Assembly: GCA_015178975.1 (NCBI GenBank)
Contig: WHVD01000005.1
Span: 868,001 to 932,000, forward strand
From: Hysterangium stoloniferum
Taxonomy: Eukaryota; Basidiomycota; Agaricomycetes; Hysterangiales; Hysterangiaceae
Direction: 5' to 3'
Length of the DNA: 64,000 bases
The notes under the pieces are model-generated. The model was not told the DNA's origin. It did not search any database and saw only the letters and a program-made list of their open reading frames with translations. The translations under genes and the position numbers were made by a program. Shown piece by piece: positions 48,649-59,479 of this stretch (position 1 is its first letter; every line of letters begins with the position of its first letter).

Positions 48649-51352
48649 TCATGCATTGTCTACACTAGCACAGTACAATCGTATGGCTTCATCATCTTCC
48701 ATCTCATCAAACTCATCGTACACCACATGAGAAGAAGGCGGCCCCATGAGACGTTGTTTCTTATCCAAATCCTTATAAAACTCAAGAACGTTAGGATGCG
48801 CCATGACCCTGTAATAGACTCAGTTTGATTGACAGCTTCATTTCGCTTAACTTACTTCGATGGGTCGAATCTTAGAACTTGTAGTCCGTCTAGGCTTGTT
48901 GCTCGGGATAGAGCAACATACGCTAATACAGCTCTAGTTGGTCGAAGTTCACTCTTGAGCGTCTTTATCGTACCGTACCTTGTCCTTTCTCAAAAATGCG
49001 TCCCAGATCAACCTTCACCCTTTCAAGCGTTTGTCCCTGTGATTTATGTATCGAGAGTGCCCATGCAAGTATCAATGGAATCTGGTAACAAGATGAGCCT
49101 GCCTGTAAGTATCCGAGTTAGACGCGAAGTACCTGGTCTCGGCGAGCTTCCCTTCTGCCATGAACATTTATCACCTCAAATTCGGCTGCAAAAGGAAAGA
49201 GAGTGGTAACATACTTAGCTCTAGTAAGACAGGATTCGACTGGGATTAGCGCTTACCGGGGGTGATCAAAAGGGTTCTACCGTTCAAAAATCGCACTACT
49301 GGCCATGCGCTACCGGCATAGACTTCCGCCTCTTCCGCCGTGGGTTCGTCCAATGGATTCCTCAATTTCTTCACTCGACCATCCTTGGATTTTTCAACTT
49401 CAATTATGTCTGTATGAGCTGCCCTGGCCTCTTCAAGAGATTGAAATCCGACCACCTGTCCGATGGAACCGTTGACGAGTATACCCTGCTTGAGATTCTG
49501 CATGGACTCGTTAACCATCTAGTGGTGCATAACTAAAGAGGTAACGAGACCTTAATTAGCATGACCTGTGCACCAACCTAACACTCAGGTGAGAACACTG
49601 TATAGACATATATATAGCATTCGAACGCACACACCTTTAATCGAATTACTCCAAGTGCCATCACCAACTTGTCTAGCAGTTCTGTGGCCTGAATCGGGTT
49701 GACAGGACGACCGTGCCTATCATATCCGCCAATGTCCATTGCTTGGAATATCTGACAGTCGCCCTCTAACTGTCGTAGGCGAGTTTCATTTGCCTCCCGG
49801 ACCTGGTCACGCAAAGGGAAACTACGAACGAGGCATATGTAAGCCGACGTATAATGCACGTGAACAATAGCTTACAGTTGACAAGGCTCTACACCATCGT
49901 TATAGTAAATTGGTCGTGAGAGTTTAAAGAACTCTGCCGACGTTAGTGCATCGGGCTGACCGTCCCTCAATGAATTAAGCATGTTAATAAACACTGATGG
50001 AACATTAGAGCGGCATATGAATACTACGTTTGGCGGACTAACTTTGCTCTTTTTGACGAAAGACATGTGTTAACCGGTGGATAGACCCCATGGAAGATGC
50101 ATCATCAAAACACCTGCTCCATGCGTTTGCTTCGAAAGCGAAAAGTACTGGCTTTCCATCTCTACCTGGGACAGGTGGCAGCTGGCAGAAGTCTCCTGAC
50201 AAGACTAGCTATAGCTTCGATCAGCGACATTATACAACCCCTCAGTTCAAGTTACCTGGATGCCCCCGAACGGCATGTCATTCTCGCGTATTTGACGGGC
50301 AATATATTCTAACTTGTCGTACAATATGCCATCGATCATGGATACTGTTGAAATCATAAATGTTTATGGTCGATTACCAGATACCAAAAAACTTGCTTTC
50401 GTCAACGATTAACGTCCTTACGTGGCGCCAGCGCGTCCGGCTCTTCTTGTTTTCACTAATCTTCACCACTAATCTTTCAATAGGATCAATTCCTAAACCG
50501 ATACTTGCCCATGAGTGAAGGGTGACACCGCCTATATTAACAGCCGCGATTCCAGTCTATTATACGTTATCAGTATCTATTGAGAAGGTACTAATAGACG
50601 GTCTCACCGAAGCTGTAATCGCGAGTGTCTCTGACAGTCCGCCTCCTAACTGCGAGATTATCTCTCGCAAAAGCACAGATTTGCCAGTACCTCGAGTGGA
50701 ACGTTAGCATGAAAGTGGACATGTGTGCCTCTTTTGAATTTACCTGCCGACCCTGTAAAAAATACATTCTTGCCCTCTTTAACAAGGTCGAGGATGCGTT
50801 GCTGTTCATCCGATAGAGTGATTGTTGGCTGCTGCACACACTGTGTGCTTCTGCCGGATTCCAGGGATAATTCCTTCAATGTGTCAGAATTACTGCTAGT
50901 GGGCGGATCGAGATCAGGTGCGATAGGGTCGAGTGAGTCAAGCAGCACGTCGGAGCCTGACGAGGGCTCAGATCCAAGTGATTGTATGTCTGAAATCATT
51001 GACCAAGGATTGCCATTGACTGAACGAGATCCTTCAACATTCCTAGGAGCTACGAAGACAGTCGTTTTCATCACTGATCCCTGGTAAGTGGCAGGACAAA
51101 ACAGCCGTCTACATACCTGGTTTAGTCTCTTCCAACCAAGCTTGCGCTTCGACAGCTGTCGGAAAGCCCTTATATTGAGCATTCGGCCAGCCATTGACGG
51201 CCCTTTCGCACTGAATTAAAGATAGCAATCGTTGACGTTATTGCGGGATAGATTCGTAGTGCTAAATGCTTTAAACCTACTTCGCTCCAATTATTGTATA
51301 ACTTAGGTCCTTCGCGTCCATTTTGGACTGCATAGACTTTCTTTTTGGTCAT
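48649..51352 (-). CDS. PIF1: Pif1-family DNA helicase with N-terminal RNase H1-type hybrid-binding (viroplasmin-like) domain
   Basis: 5'-3' superfamily 1B helicase (G-quadruplex, telomere, mtDNA and Okazaki processing). Start at 51352. Residues 1 to about 55 form a second domain: [20 protein letters not shown], then across an intron [20 protein letters not shown] and [12 protein letters not shown]. This matches the RNase H1 N-terminal hybrid-binding / Cauli_VI fold, with its YAVxxGRxxGxYxxW and GxxxAxYKxFxTxxEA pattern. An acidic Ser-rich linker (about 50830-51080) follows. Helicase motifs are [29 protein letters not shown] (split by an intron), [63 protein letters not shown] and [20 protein letters not shown], then [16 protein letters not shown]. 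It ends CASVDNA at 48649. Both parts are in one frame across short introns with no stop between them. Confidence 0.9.
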
Positions 51353-51765
51353 GGTACATGAATTACGGGGTAATTAGAAGTGTGACCATACGCGAATTCT
51401 ATATTCAACGCGCGACCTTACATCTATTTAAACCTGATATAGCATGAGTATTGTAAGGGAGTGAGACTCCCTGCACTGCGATTTGGTAATATTCGGCCCC
51501 ATTGTTGTCCACTCCATTGTTCTCACTTCCCCCACTAGTATATTATGTACATGTGGATTTTTAATACAGCAGTGGCTTTGTTCCCCATCACTCATTCTAG
51601 TGTCTGTCTGTGCCTGCGGCAGATACGCAGGCACAGACTAGTCTTACAGTATATTACATTGGTTATGGATACAACAGAAATAATGATTGAATGTCGCAAT
51701 ATTTAAGGAGATAGGGTTTACATACCCATTCCGAATGTCCCAGACCATGCCACTTTCATATTCCT
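51353..51765. other. Intergenic region with strong hairpin
   Basis: Between the start of the Pif1 gene and the stop of the SYLF-SH3 gene, both on minus. It holds a perfect 13-bp inverted repeat at 51606-51638. No coding signal seen. Confidence 0.5.
51606..51638. repeat. Perfect inverted repeat, 13-bp arms, 7-nt loop
   Basis: The left arm GTCTGTGCCTGCG (51606-51618) is exactly complementary to CGCAGGCACAGAC (51626-51638). GC-rich, so stable as RNA or cruciform. It lies 128 bp past the SYLF-SH3 stop and 254 bp upstream of the Pif1 start. Confidence 0.9.
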
Positions 51766-53689
51766 TTAGATGAGCTTCACAAAATTTCTGGTAACATATA
51801 TAACCTTAACAATAAATGGCATAGGCCAAAAGAGCAACTCACGCAGGGAATATCCCGTGTTTGCCATTGACAACACCTGTCCACCTAGAAGCCTATATCA
51901 GAGCATGCCAACCATTAGAAAGGATGAGATACAATACCAGTCATCGACTTTCTCACTTCTTTCAATAATTGTGATTATATCGCCTTTTAAGAAATCGAGG
52001 TCACCGGGCTGTTATCATTATTAGTCAGCCGCAACATCAGTCGAGAGGTAACACACCTCAATCGCTTTAAAATTATACAGAGCGACAGCACGAAAATTGT
52101 GAGATTGCGCATCAATTCCGACCTTTGTATCATAATGAACATCTTCTCTATTCTGAAATTGTGCTGGGAAAGGATTCGTGTCTGATTCGGATCGTAAGAA
52201 GGGATTGGAAGTTTGGCTTGGCACCAATATTGACAACGACTTCGATGAGGGCAAATGTTGTGCACGGTGTGACTGTTCTAAAAAAGGATTAGAGAGACTA
52301 CTCGGTGATTTTTTTGCTCCCGAAGCAGGAGAATCTATTCGGACGTCCGGTTCGAAATGGGCCGGGAACTGGAAAGGAGATTTTTCATAGTCGACAAGAG
52401 GCGGAGCGCTCCGTGTATCCTCAGGTACTTCACGGTCGTCATCACTCACAGAACCGAAGTAGGAGCCACTGTCTTTCCTCTTACCCCACGAAGCAGGTGG
52501 AAAAGAAGATACACTTTTGGCTTTCTTCACTCTTTGAGAGTTTGGACTTGGACCAGCCACACCTTCAAAAGCGTACGAATGAGGCGTCCCAGCATTCAGC
52601 GTATCGGGTATCCAATTACGAGCACCTGGAGGACTCGTACAACCATCTAAGGTCTTGTTGAGTTCATTGGCCCATTGTGGAGATGGCACAACACCGCTAA
52701 GTAGCATCTTCGCAGTGACTGCAGAATCGTAGGCCAAAGCATTCGCGTCCTGTCGCTCGATGATGACAGATCCTTCGACACTTAAACCTCCAAAGAGACC
52801 TTTGGTTTTTGAATAAGAATACCTAGGTGTGGTCAATCGTTAGGTCCGGCTCAACTTTCACCTGACGCACATCGCTGCAACACCGCCAGCCGTACTTAAT
52901 GAACCCGAGGCTTCACCGTTGCGACCAAGGGGCCCCAATGCTATGCTCATGTTGCCCCCAAGTGTCAAAGAACCAGCAGCCATGAAAGATTTCTAGTGCT
53001 CATGTCAAATGCTTTTCTATATTCTCTGTTGTCTGGAGACGCGGAGGGGTGATGATAACTTACAACGGCCTTTTAGTGGGATAGTAAGAATTTGCTGAAA
53101 TATCGAAGACCGAAACAGCTCACCGATCGCGAGTTGAGTGTGATCAAAAAATCTGTCACTTCTGCTCCAGCCTGTGGGTAATCTAAATCTGCCTGATAAT
53201 AAGTACCAGTTAGTTAAATCACTAACCTGACTTCCGAATCCCATACCAGCAGTACAAATTGCTGTGGGCGCTGACCATGCTGAGGAATAATATGAGCATT
53301 AAGCCATAGTGAACGACATGTACCAAACACTGACTTCCGTCTGGGAGTTTGGCCACGACAATCCCACTTCCAGCTGCGAATAGTTGGTGTCATAACATTT
53401 AGGTATCAATTTGAGCCCGAACCTCGTGCGGATAATACGAATCCTGCCTTGAATACTGAGAATATAGCAAAGCCCTTTGCATGCTCGAGAACAGCCTGGG
53501 GAATGACGCCATCGAGGCCTTGATTCCGATTATCTACAAAGGATTGAACTAGAAGAGAACACGCAAGGAGCTGACGGTGACTAATTGATCGAAGCAGACG
53601 AACATACATATTCTGGTTGCTTTTTTGCACTCTTCGGGTAGAGTCTGGGGAAATGGTGTATTGAACTTCATCTTAGCTGACTTGATCAT
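51766..53689 (-). CDS. SYLF and SH3 domain actin-binding protein (Ysc84/Lsb3)
   Basis: Endocytic actin-patch protein: the SYLF (DUF500) domain binds F-actin or phosphoinositides and SH3 binds proline motifs such as those of Las17. Start at 53689 or, in frame, 53671 (MKFNTPFPQTLPEECKKATR). SYLF: GVIPQAVLEHAKGFAIFSVF, KAGFVLSARGGSG, DGSWSAPTAICTAGMGFGSQ, GGNMSIALGPLGRNGEASGS, AAMYSYSKTKGLFGGLSVEG and IIERQDANALAYDSAVTAK. A linker of about 150 residues (52100-52600), rich in Ser/Pro/Asp, contains NPF motifs (SNPFL and TNPFP), which bind EH domains. SH3: RAVALYNFKAIE, GDLDFLKGDIITIIERSEKV, DDWWTGVVNGKHGIFPANFV, then KLI and stop at 51766. Complete two-domain layout. Confidence 0.9.
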
Positions 53690-53876
53690 GGTCTTAAATA
53701 TTCGCAATGTCAGTCTCAAGAAGGAGCCAGGACACAACGGCGAAGATGAAGGTACTGGGATGTGGTATTGTGACACAGCACTGCAAGGACTGCTTGGCAT
53801 TTACTCAATTGTTCAAATTTGAATTCTTCTTCTTAGACGTAATTAGATACATTAGACTTTATCAACTTTATATTTC
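53690..53876. promoter_or_regulatory. Divergent promoter, SYLF-SH3 (-) / DNA glycosylase (+)
   Basis: 187 bp between two divergent starts. AT-rich near 53830-53870. No specific element recognised. Confidence 0.4.
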
Positions 53877-55511
53877 ATGCCAGAACTCCCTGGTGAGCAT
53901 GGTTACTCGTCTATTTGCTCACTGACACGGTCATCTTTAGAGGTAGAACGAGCAGTCCGCTTGATCCGACAGGTTGCCAAAAACCGTGCGATTGAGCACG
54001 TTGAGACGACTGAAGACAAAATCGTCTACAGTGGAACTACTCACGATCAATTTGTACGATCATTAATTTATCTGGCCGCATCGTCCCAGTAACAACAACC
54101 TGCTATAATTTTCAAGGCGAAAGCTATCGCGGGAAGAACAGTCATTGATGCAGGACGGTACGGGAAGGTGTTTTACATCAATCTCAGTGGCGAAGGATCC
54201 TCGCCTGTCTTACACCTCGGAATGACTGGGATGCTTCAAGTATGCCTTTCCGAGGTTGTCGACTAGGATGAATGACATTGTATTATTTGTTAGGTAAAGG
54301 GCCAAGAGCCTACATATTACCGGCAAAAACCTCGGGAATTGGAGGCGTGGCCGCCTCGCTTTATGAAGGTATGTCCGACCAACTGCGCTGATGCTCGAAA
54401 AGTCATCTCGTCAAGTTCATCCTTCACATAGCCCCCACTGCAACTGAGCCGGCGAGCCAACTAGCCTTCTTGGATCCCCGCCGCCTCGGCCGAATTCGTC
54501 TATGCAACTCGCCCTTGACGGAGCCGCCGATCTCAACGCTCGGATTTGACCCGCTCCTAAGCATGCCGCCGCTTGAAGAGTTTTCCCTAGCTGTTCGTAA
54601 GCGCGCGTGCTCCATCAAGGCTCTGCTTTTGGACCAGTCGTTCAGCGCAGGCATTGGGAATTGGCTTGCAGGTCAATTCTACCGCTCTTTCCGGCTGCAT
54701 TTTTCAAGCCTAACGATTGTACTCGGGTTTAGATGAAATTCTTTACCAGGCCCATGTGCACCCCGAGCAGTATGCAAACCATGTAAATGACACACAAATG
54801 TCAGATTTGCATACTAAAATGGTGGAAATTTGCCGCAAGGCAGTCGACGTAAATGCGGACTCTTCCCAATTTCCAGATAATTGGCTTTTCAAACATCGAT
54901 GGGTAACCGGCAATGCATCTTCTCTCTTCGAGTCTATTGAATTTTGTCTCCAGGGCAAAGGGAAGAAGATGAACCAGAGCACATTGCTTCTAGTCAGTGT
55001 TGCATATATATTAATTATTTTTATAGTGTTTACATTATAATCAGCCGGGTGGTGGCACAGCGACCATTAAATGGATCAAAGTTGGAGGGCGCACCTCCGC
55101 CTTTGTTCCTGAACTTCAGACACTTCCCGGGAAAATTGCTTCTAAAATGGTAACTACTGCTTTAAGCATGCGATTTTCCTCGAATGTTGTCAATCACATC
55201 TTTTTTTTTTTTTTTTGACCCTTCTCAGGAACAGACCGAACTTCCAGGCAGTAACGTAACATCTGCTTCTGTCCGTGGGCCCGAGAGTGCTCCATCAAAA
55301 GGCAAGGTATAGATTTCTGCCCTTCATGACATTTGAATTGGCATCAAAACTCCTTCTTGTTAAGATTGAAGAGGTCGAGACACACAGTCTGAAAAGGGTG
55401 AAGCGAGCTCGACTCTCCGCGCAGAAGGTAACCGGTGCTGCAGAAGATAGGCATGTCGATGCTGGACTGTTAGCACGCCGATGCAGTCGTCGAAATCGTG
55501 CTACACCGTAG
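53877..55511 (+). CDS. Formamidopyrimidine-DNA glycosylase (Fpg/MutM), zincless eukaryotic type
   Basis: Base-excision repair glycosylase/AP lyase for oxidised purines such as FapyG. Exon 1 is only MPELP, and after an intron the protein reads MPELPEVERAVRLIRQVAKN, giving catalytic Pro and Glu at positions 2 and 3 after Met removal. Further motifs are IAGRTVIDAGRYGKVFYINL (active-site Lys), PVLHLGMTGMLQV, QLAFLDPRRLGRIRL and KALLLDQSFSAGIGNWLADE-ILYQA (helix-two-turn-helix). In place of the bacterial zinc finger there is WLFKHRWGKGKK and GGGTATIKWIKVGGRTSAFV, a beta-hairpin with conserved Lys and Arg but no Cys ligands, as in plant and fungal enzymes. A basic tail (LKRVKRARLSAQK) is a likely nuclear signal, stop at 55511. 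The intron near 55200 has a long T run. Confidence 0.93.
55200..55217. repeat. Poly-T tract in glycosylase intron
   Basis: About 17 consecutive T just before the 3' splice site of a glycosylase intron; it may act as an unusually strong polypyrimidine tract. Confidence 0.85.
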
Positions 55512-56410
55512 GCTACCTATTATGTACCTTCAATTCCTACTGTCAAATGAGGCATCTTACGGCAGAGCACTTCACGTATTTTCGAAGTATCGCCATTGAA
55601 TCGTGAAATGAACAGCAGGACGTCTTTCTCTGCAGGGAGAATACGGCATAATCCCAGCGTGCTTAGGGAGTTCTATGATAGATCAACTCCGAATGAGCGA
55701 GCGAACGAGGAAGACGAAACGATAACCAGCAGCAGCAACCATATCATATCGCTGCCACAGACCCGGAAGCCGGACCACAGGAGCCCTTCGAACAGGCACG
55801 CGTGCCAGTGTAAATGTAAAGCGACAAAAGCGACAAGGTTCTCCGCGCCCCGTTCTCTCCCAGTCCCCTCCAAAAATACAGCCGAAACACAGCCGCTGGG
55901 TTTTATCTGCAGATGACCATAGATACATGTCACCTTTATTCATATAGAGAGCGCAACTGTGCCTGCGACTTCGATTCACGAAATCAGAATGAGCTTGACA
56001 CTGGTGTTGCGTGACAGACCACATGGCATTGGCAAACCAGTGGGTCTAGAACTTGGGCATCAACTGCTTCTCGCGTGAAGGATCGATTTGTTTAATCTAT
56101 CATGATAATAATGCCAGTGGGTCTAGAACTCGGGCATCTACTGCTTCTGTTAAGGAATGAATGCACTTGGGATCGAGCCAGTTATTTTGTTCATCTATCA
56201 TAATAATAATAATACCCGGTTGACACAAACCAGACACTAGTAAGCCCACACAGTTAACCTACACACACATTTTGCTTCAATAGATGCATATAACTGTATT
56301 TCGTGTACAGTACAATACAAAAAGGCATAGTTTATAGAAGTTAATGTCCATTGTCGATCGCAATAGATTAAATATAAGAAACCCATTAATCGAAACCTAT
56401 TTCCACAGAA
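55512..56410. other. Convergent intergenic region with tandem duplication
   Basis: About 900 bp between the converging glycosylase and MFS stops. Open stretches at 55596-55916 (+) and 55673-56024 (-) overlap each other and show no domain. The region carries an imperfect tandem duplication at 56037-56212. Confidence 0.45.
56037..56212. repeat. Imperfect tandem duplication, units of about 77 and 99 bp
   Basis: Unit 1 begins at 56037 and unit 2 at 56114. Both open with CCAGTGGGTCTAGAACTYGG, go on with GGCATCWACTGCTTCT, and close with an ATCTATCAT plus (AAT)n tail. Unit 2 has about 20 extra bases in its middle and a longer AAT run. Confidence 0.85.
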
Positions 56411-58442
56411 TTAATTCCTCCAACGGTGCATTATACGTGATGCAAATGGTACTACGCCTGTGAAGAAGATGGTAATGATGGTGGCCAAGACCATCAGGCT
56501 TATAACAAGTGCCATGACAACTATCCATGCTTGTATGCTGGTATCGTGATCATAGATTTGTCCACCCATAATCGGACCGACTAAGAAGAATGCAATCAGA
56601 ATTTCTTGCATACTTCTCGGTGAGCTTGAAGGTTTGAACTTACTCAGAGAGCCGACACCGTAGGCGAGGTTGAAGGCTCCATAAACATACGAATATCCCA
56701 CACCAGGCAAATCCCTCGTTGTGGCCGCTAGTTCAACGGATAATGGGGCAACTACTGCCGAGACGAAAAAAGCTACGGTTCCGGGCATGCTCAGACAAGG
56801 GCGGAAAACCAAGGAATACGCCGGGACTCACTTGATATGACTACACCAGTGATCATCAGAGCGAGGGGTCCATGAATAGCCATCACAACGAACCAAGGGA
56901 TCGCCATGATCGCACAGAGGAGTGTGATTAGGCCTGTTCCAGTGCGATCTGAGAGCCAACCAGCAATGGCTGTCGCTGTGAAGACAATGTTTGGTTAAAT
57001 TGGAATTTGATCTATGGATTACAGACTTACACAGGAGTGTGGGTAGGCTTGCACCGAGATATACTAGTCCAACCTGGGCAGAAGACAGCCCATATGCATC
57101 TTGCAACCTTAGCGGGAGAGTTGGTTCTTGCGCAGACAGTGCAACACTGTATGCCATGTCCGATAATTATACGGGAAGCCCAAATATAATGAGAAACTTA
57201 CCCAAAAATGAGTGCGAGGCTCAACGCTGCGCATGCTCTTCTGGAGCGCACCACCGTGACCAACACCTGCACAGCTGTAAAAGCCGATGAAGAACCTGTG
57301 GATGTGGCCGTAACTCGCGTTGGCTCCTCGAACTGAAGTTCCGGGAGAACAGGCTCGTCAACCTCGGTTTTGACAATGGAGCTGTTTGGCGGGTATTCGG
57401 CTTCTGGAAGATGAGAGCTGATGACAGTATCGTGACTCTGGGCAATATCGGAGGAGCGACCATCGCATGTATCTTTTTGTTCCGCAACGGGGGCGTCTTT
57501 CTCAGCAATGGTGCTCGCGTCGTGATGCTCTGAAGTACATGTCATGCTGTCGGTAGCGGAAGGGGAGTCCCCATTCAAGGAGCAGACAGGTCCATTTTCA
57601 GTATCACGCGTCGATGCAGGGGTGGCTGCAGGGTCTATTCCCCACTGTAAAGCATCCTTGCGTTCGATGATGACCAGTCTGCCTACAATATCAAGGGATG
57701 CGATTCCTATGCAGAGCAGCATCGGGGCGTGGAGCCCAAACTGCCGGTATAGAGCGCCGCCGATCGGGGGCGCCAGCACGAAGCCTATGGACAGGCCAGA
57801 GAGCGCGAGGCCTAATTGCTGCCCTGCACGCGACGCCGGGACGGTATCACAGACAAGTGCGAGACCGACAGTCCACACAACCGTAGAACTGACGCCTTGT
57901 ATGACTCGGGCTAACACGAGTGGCCAATAGTAGGGTGCGAGCATGAAAAGTATTTGTGAGCCGATGAGGGTAAGAAGGCCAAGTAGTAGCGGCATGCGGC
58001 GGGAATTGTAGCGTTCGGAGAGATATCTGCGCGGATTTGTGGCTATGGTAAATATGGGTACATGTAAGTGAAATGAAGGAAGCATACGCGATGGGTGGTG
58101 TGGAAAGAACGAGGCCAGCAGAGTATGCGAAGAGCAGCCAGCCTGTGAGTTCGGAAGAATTGGTGTAGCCTAGATATTCGAGGCGAAATGGGATGACTGG
58201 GATGATTATAGCATACGAGAAAATATCTGTGGTGATTCCTGAACGAAATGTCAGCATAAACCGCGGCTCATAGGATACGGTGCCCACCGAAACCGACAAC
58301 TGTAGAATGAGACGACGTGAGAAATTTTCTGCAAGGCAAGCTGAGCTCACTTACCTAGGGTGACAAAAAGAGGACTAGAACGCCATTTTAGACCTAAAGG
58401 AGCCTTGCGGGAGAGAGTAGACGCAGTGTGAGGGGGCTGCAT
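56411..58442 (-). CDS. MFS transporter, DHA1-like (drug:H+ antiporter / vesicular amine transporter type)
   Basis: Proton-coupled exporter with a predicted 12 TMs. Start chosen at 58442 (MQPPHTASTLSRKAPLGLKW); an upstream in-frame Met at 58529 is possible. TM1 region: DIFSYAIIIPVIPFRLEYLG. After TM2 (LTGWLLFAYSAGLVLSTPPI) the loop SERYNSRRMPLLLGLLTLIG carries the RxxxRR motif A. TM4-5: VLARVIQGVSSTVVWTVGLA and GLALSGLSIGFVLAPPIGGA, matching antiporter motif C (G-x6-G-x3-GPP/G-like). A long acidic central loop of about 120 residues (57290-57640) splits the two halves. The second half begins VQVLVTVVRSRRACAALSLA, continues QEPTLPLRLQDAYGLSSAQV, and ends FFTGVVPFASRIMHRWRN at 56411. Few introns and more GC-rich than its neighbours. 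Substrate unknown. Confidence 0.88.
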
Positions 58443-58725
58443 GGGGAGGGAAAGATACACAAGAGTGTGGTCGTCGGACAAAGCAGTGACTTCTTGTATA
58501 GTTGTAGAAATTAGATGCTGACATGCCATAAGGGGTTGTCAGCTGGGCAGGCTGGTGTAATTATGTCCCAAGTCCGGACCCTAAGAGAGGCTCAGCGCAT
58601 TTTCGATGGGCCTTGACATCACTGAGATTGTTAAACCAAGGGACTCATTCTTCTAATAAGGTTCAGACTTCAATTCTAATGAAACAATACAATACCCCTT
58701 GAGGTTGAATTGCAGGGCGTTCAGT

Positions 58726-58758
58726 CACGTGATGGGAAACGTGGTAGGCCACGTTTCC
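58726..58758. promoter_or_regulatory. CACGTG box next to a 10-bp perfect palindrome
   Basis: CACGTG at 58726-58731 is followed by GGAAACGTGG (58735-58744) and its exact complement CCACGTTTCC (58749-58758), 4-nt loop. It lies about 290 bp upstream of the MFS start, a position fitting a regulatory site; CACGTG is a bHLH-binding core. Confidence 0.5.
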
Positions 58759-58888
58759 TGGTGCGGGGCTCTTGACGGAGGCGATCCGCTCTTTTTAAAG
58801 CGCGAACTCTTGCTCTGATGGGAACTGTTTTGGCCGTGTACCCGAGTTTTTAAGTCTCTCGTTACCTAGCCATAACTGAGGGAACACA

Positions 58889-58930
58889 CAGTGGTAGCCC
58901 AATTGGGCAGTGGTAGCTTACTTGGGCAGT
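58889..58930. repeat. Short direct repeats of CAGTGGTAGC / TTGGGCAGT
   Basis: CAGTGGTAGC occurs at 58889-58898 and 58908-58917, and TTGGGCAGT at 58903-58911 and 58922-58930, spaced 19 bp apart, so a 19-bp unit is imperfectly repeated. Confidence 0.75.
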
Positions 58931-59447
58931 TGCGGCATACCCAACTTAGTCGCCTTCGATTTCACTCTTCTGAAGATGACTTATAAATCCGGCGGGAAAT
59001 ATCGTGAAGAGCGGAGTTCGTGGTATTCTAACATTATAATGATGCTGGACTGTATTTAGCCTCAACAAAAGACCAAAGGTATAAGTTCAAGCGGAATCAG
59101 GGGTAAGTTGCCTCAAGGCGAAGTCTGTGTAGGTAAAGATTTCCAAGAGAGTTAATATCAACAGGCAGAGATGACCTTAACATATGAAAAATAGAAGCTG
59201 AATTATCATTGGATCCATGGCCACTGGACTTCGCCGTCGAATCATCGGAGATCCGATGGGACTCAGGGTAGTTGTCTGGATCTCTGGTTACGTTTTATTA
59301 CATAAATCAACAACCCGAACTCTTTGACGCTTCCTGCTGTTTTCAGTAAGTTCTAGTTGATGCATCCGATATACCCCACTATCCACCCCATACTAGTGCT
59401 AACTGCTTCTTAAGCCATGGCTTGTTGCATGCAACTATAAACATAGA

Positions 59448-59479
59448 CGCCATCATCGCCATCATCGCCATCATCATCA
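59448..59479. repeat. CGCCATCAT microsatellite, three units
   Basis: Three exact 9-bp units CGCCATCAT followed by CATCA. Confidence 0.9.

Noticed and set aside
55596..56024. Open stretches on both strands near the glycosylase 3' end
   Set aside because: They overlap each other, have no domain, and sit in a repeat-bearing convergent intergenic region.
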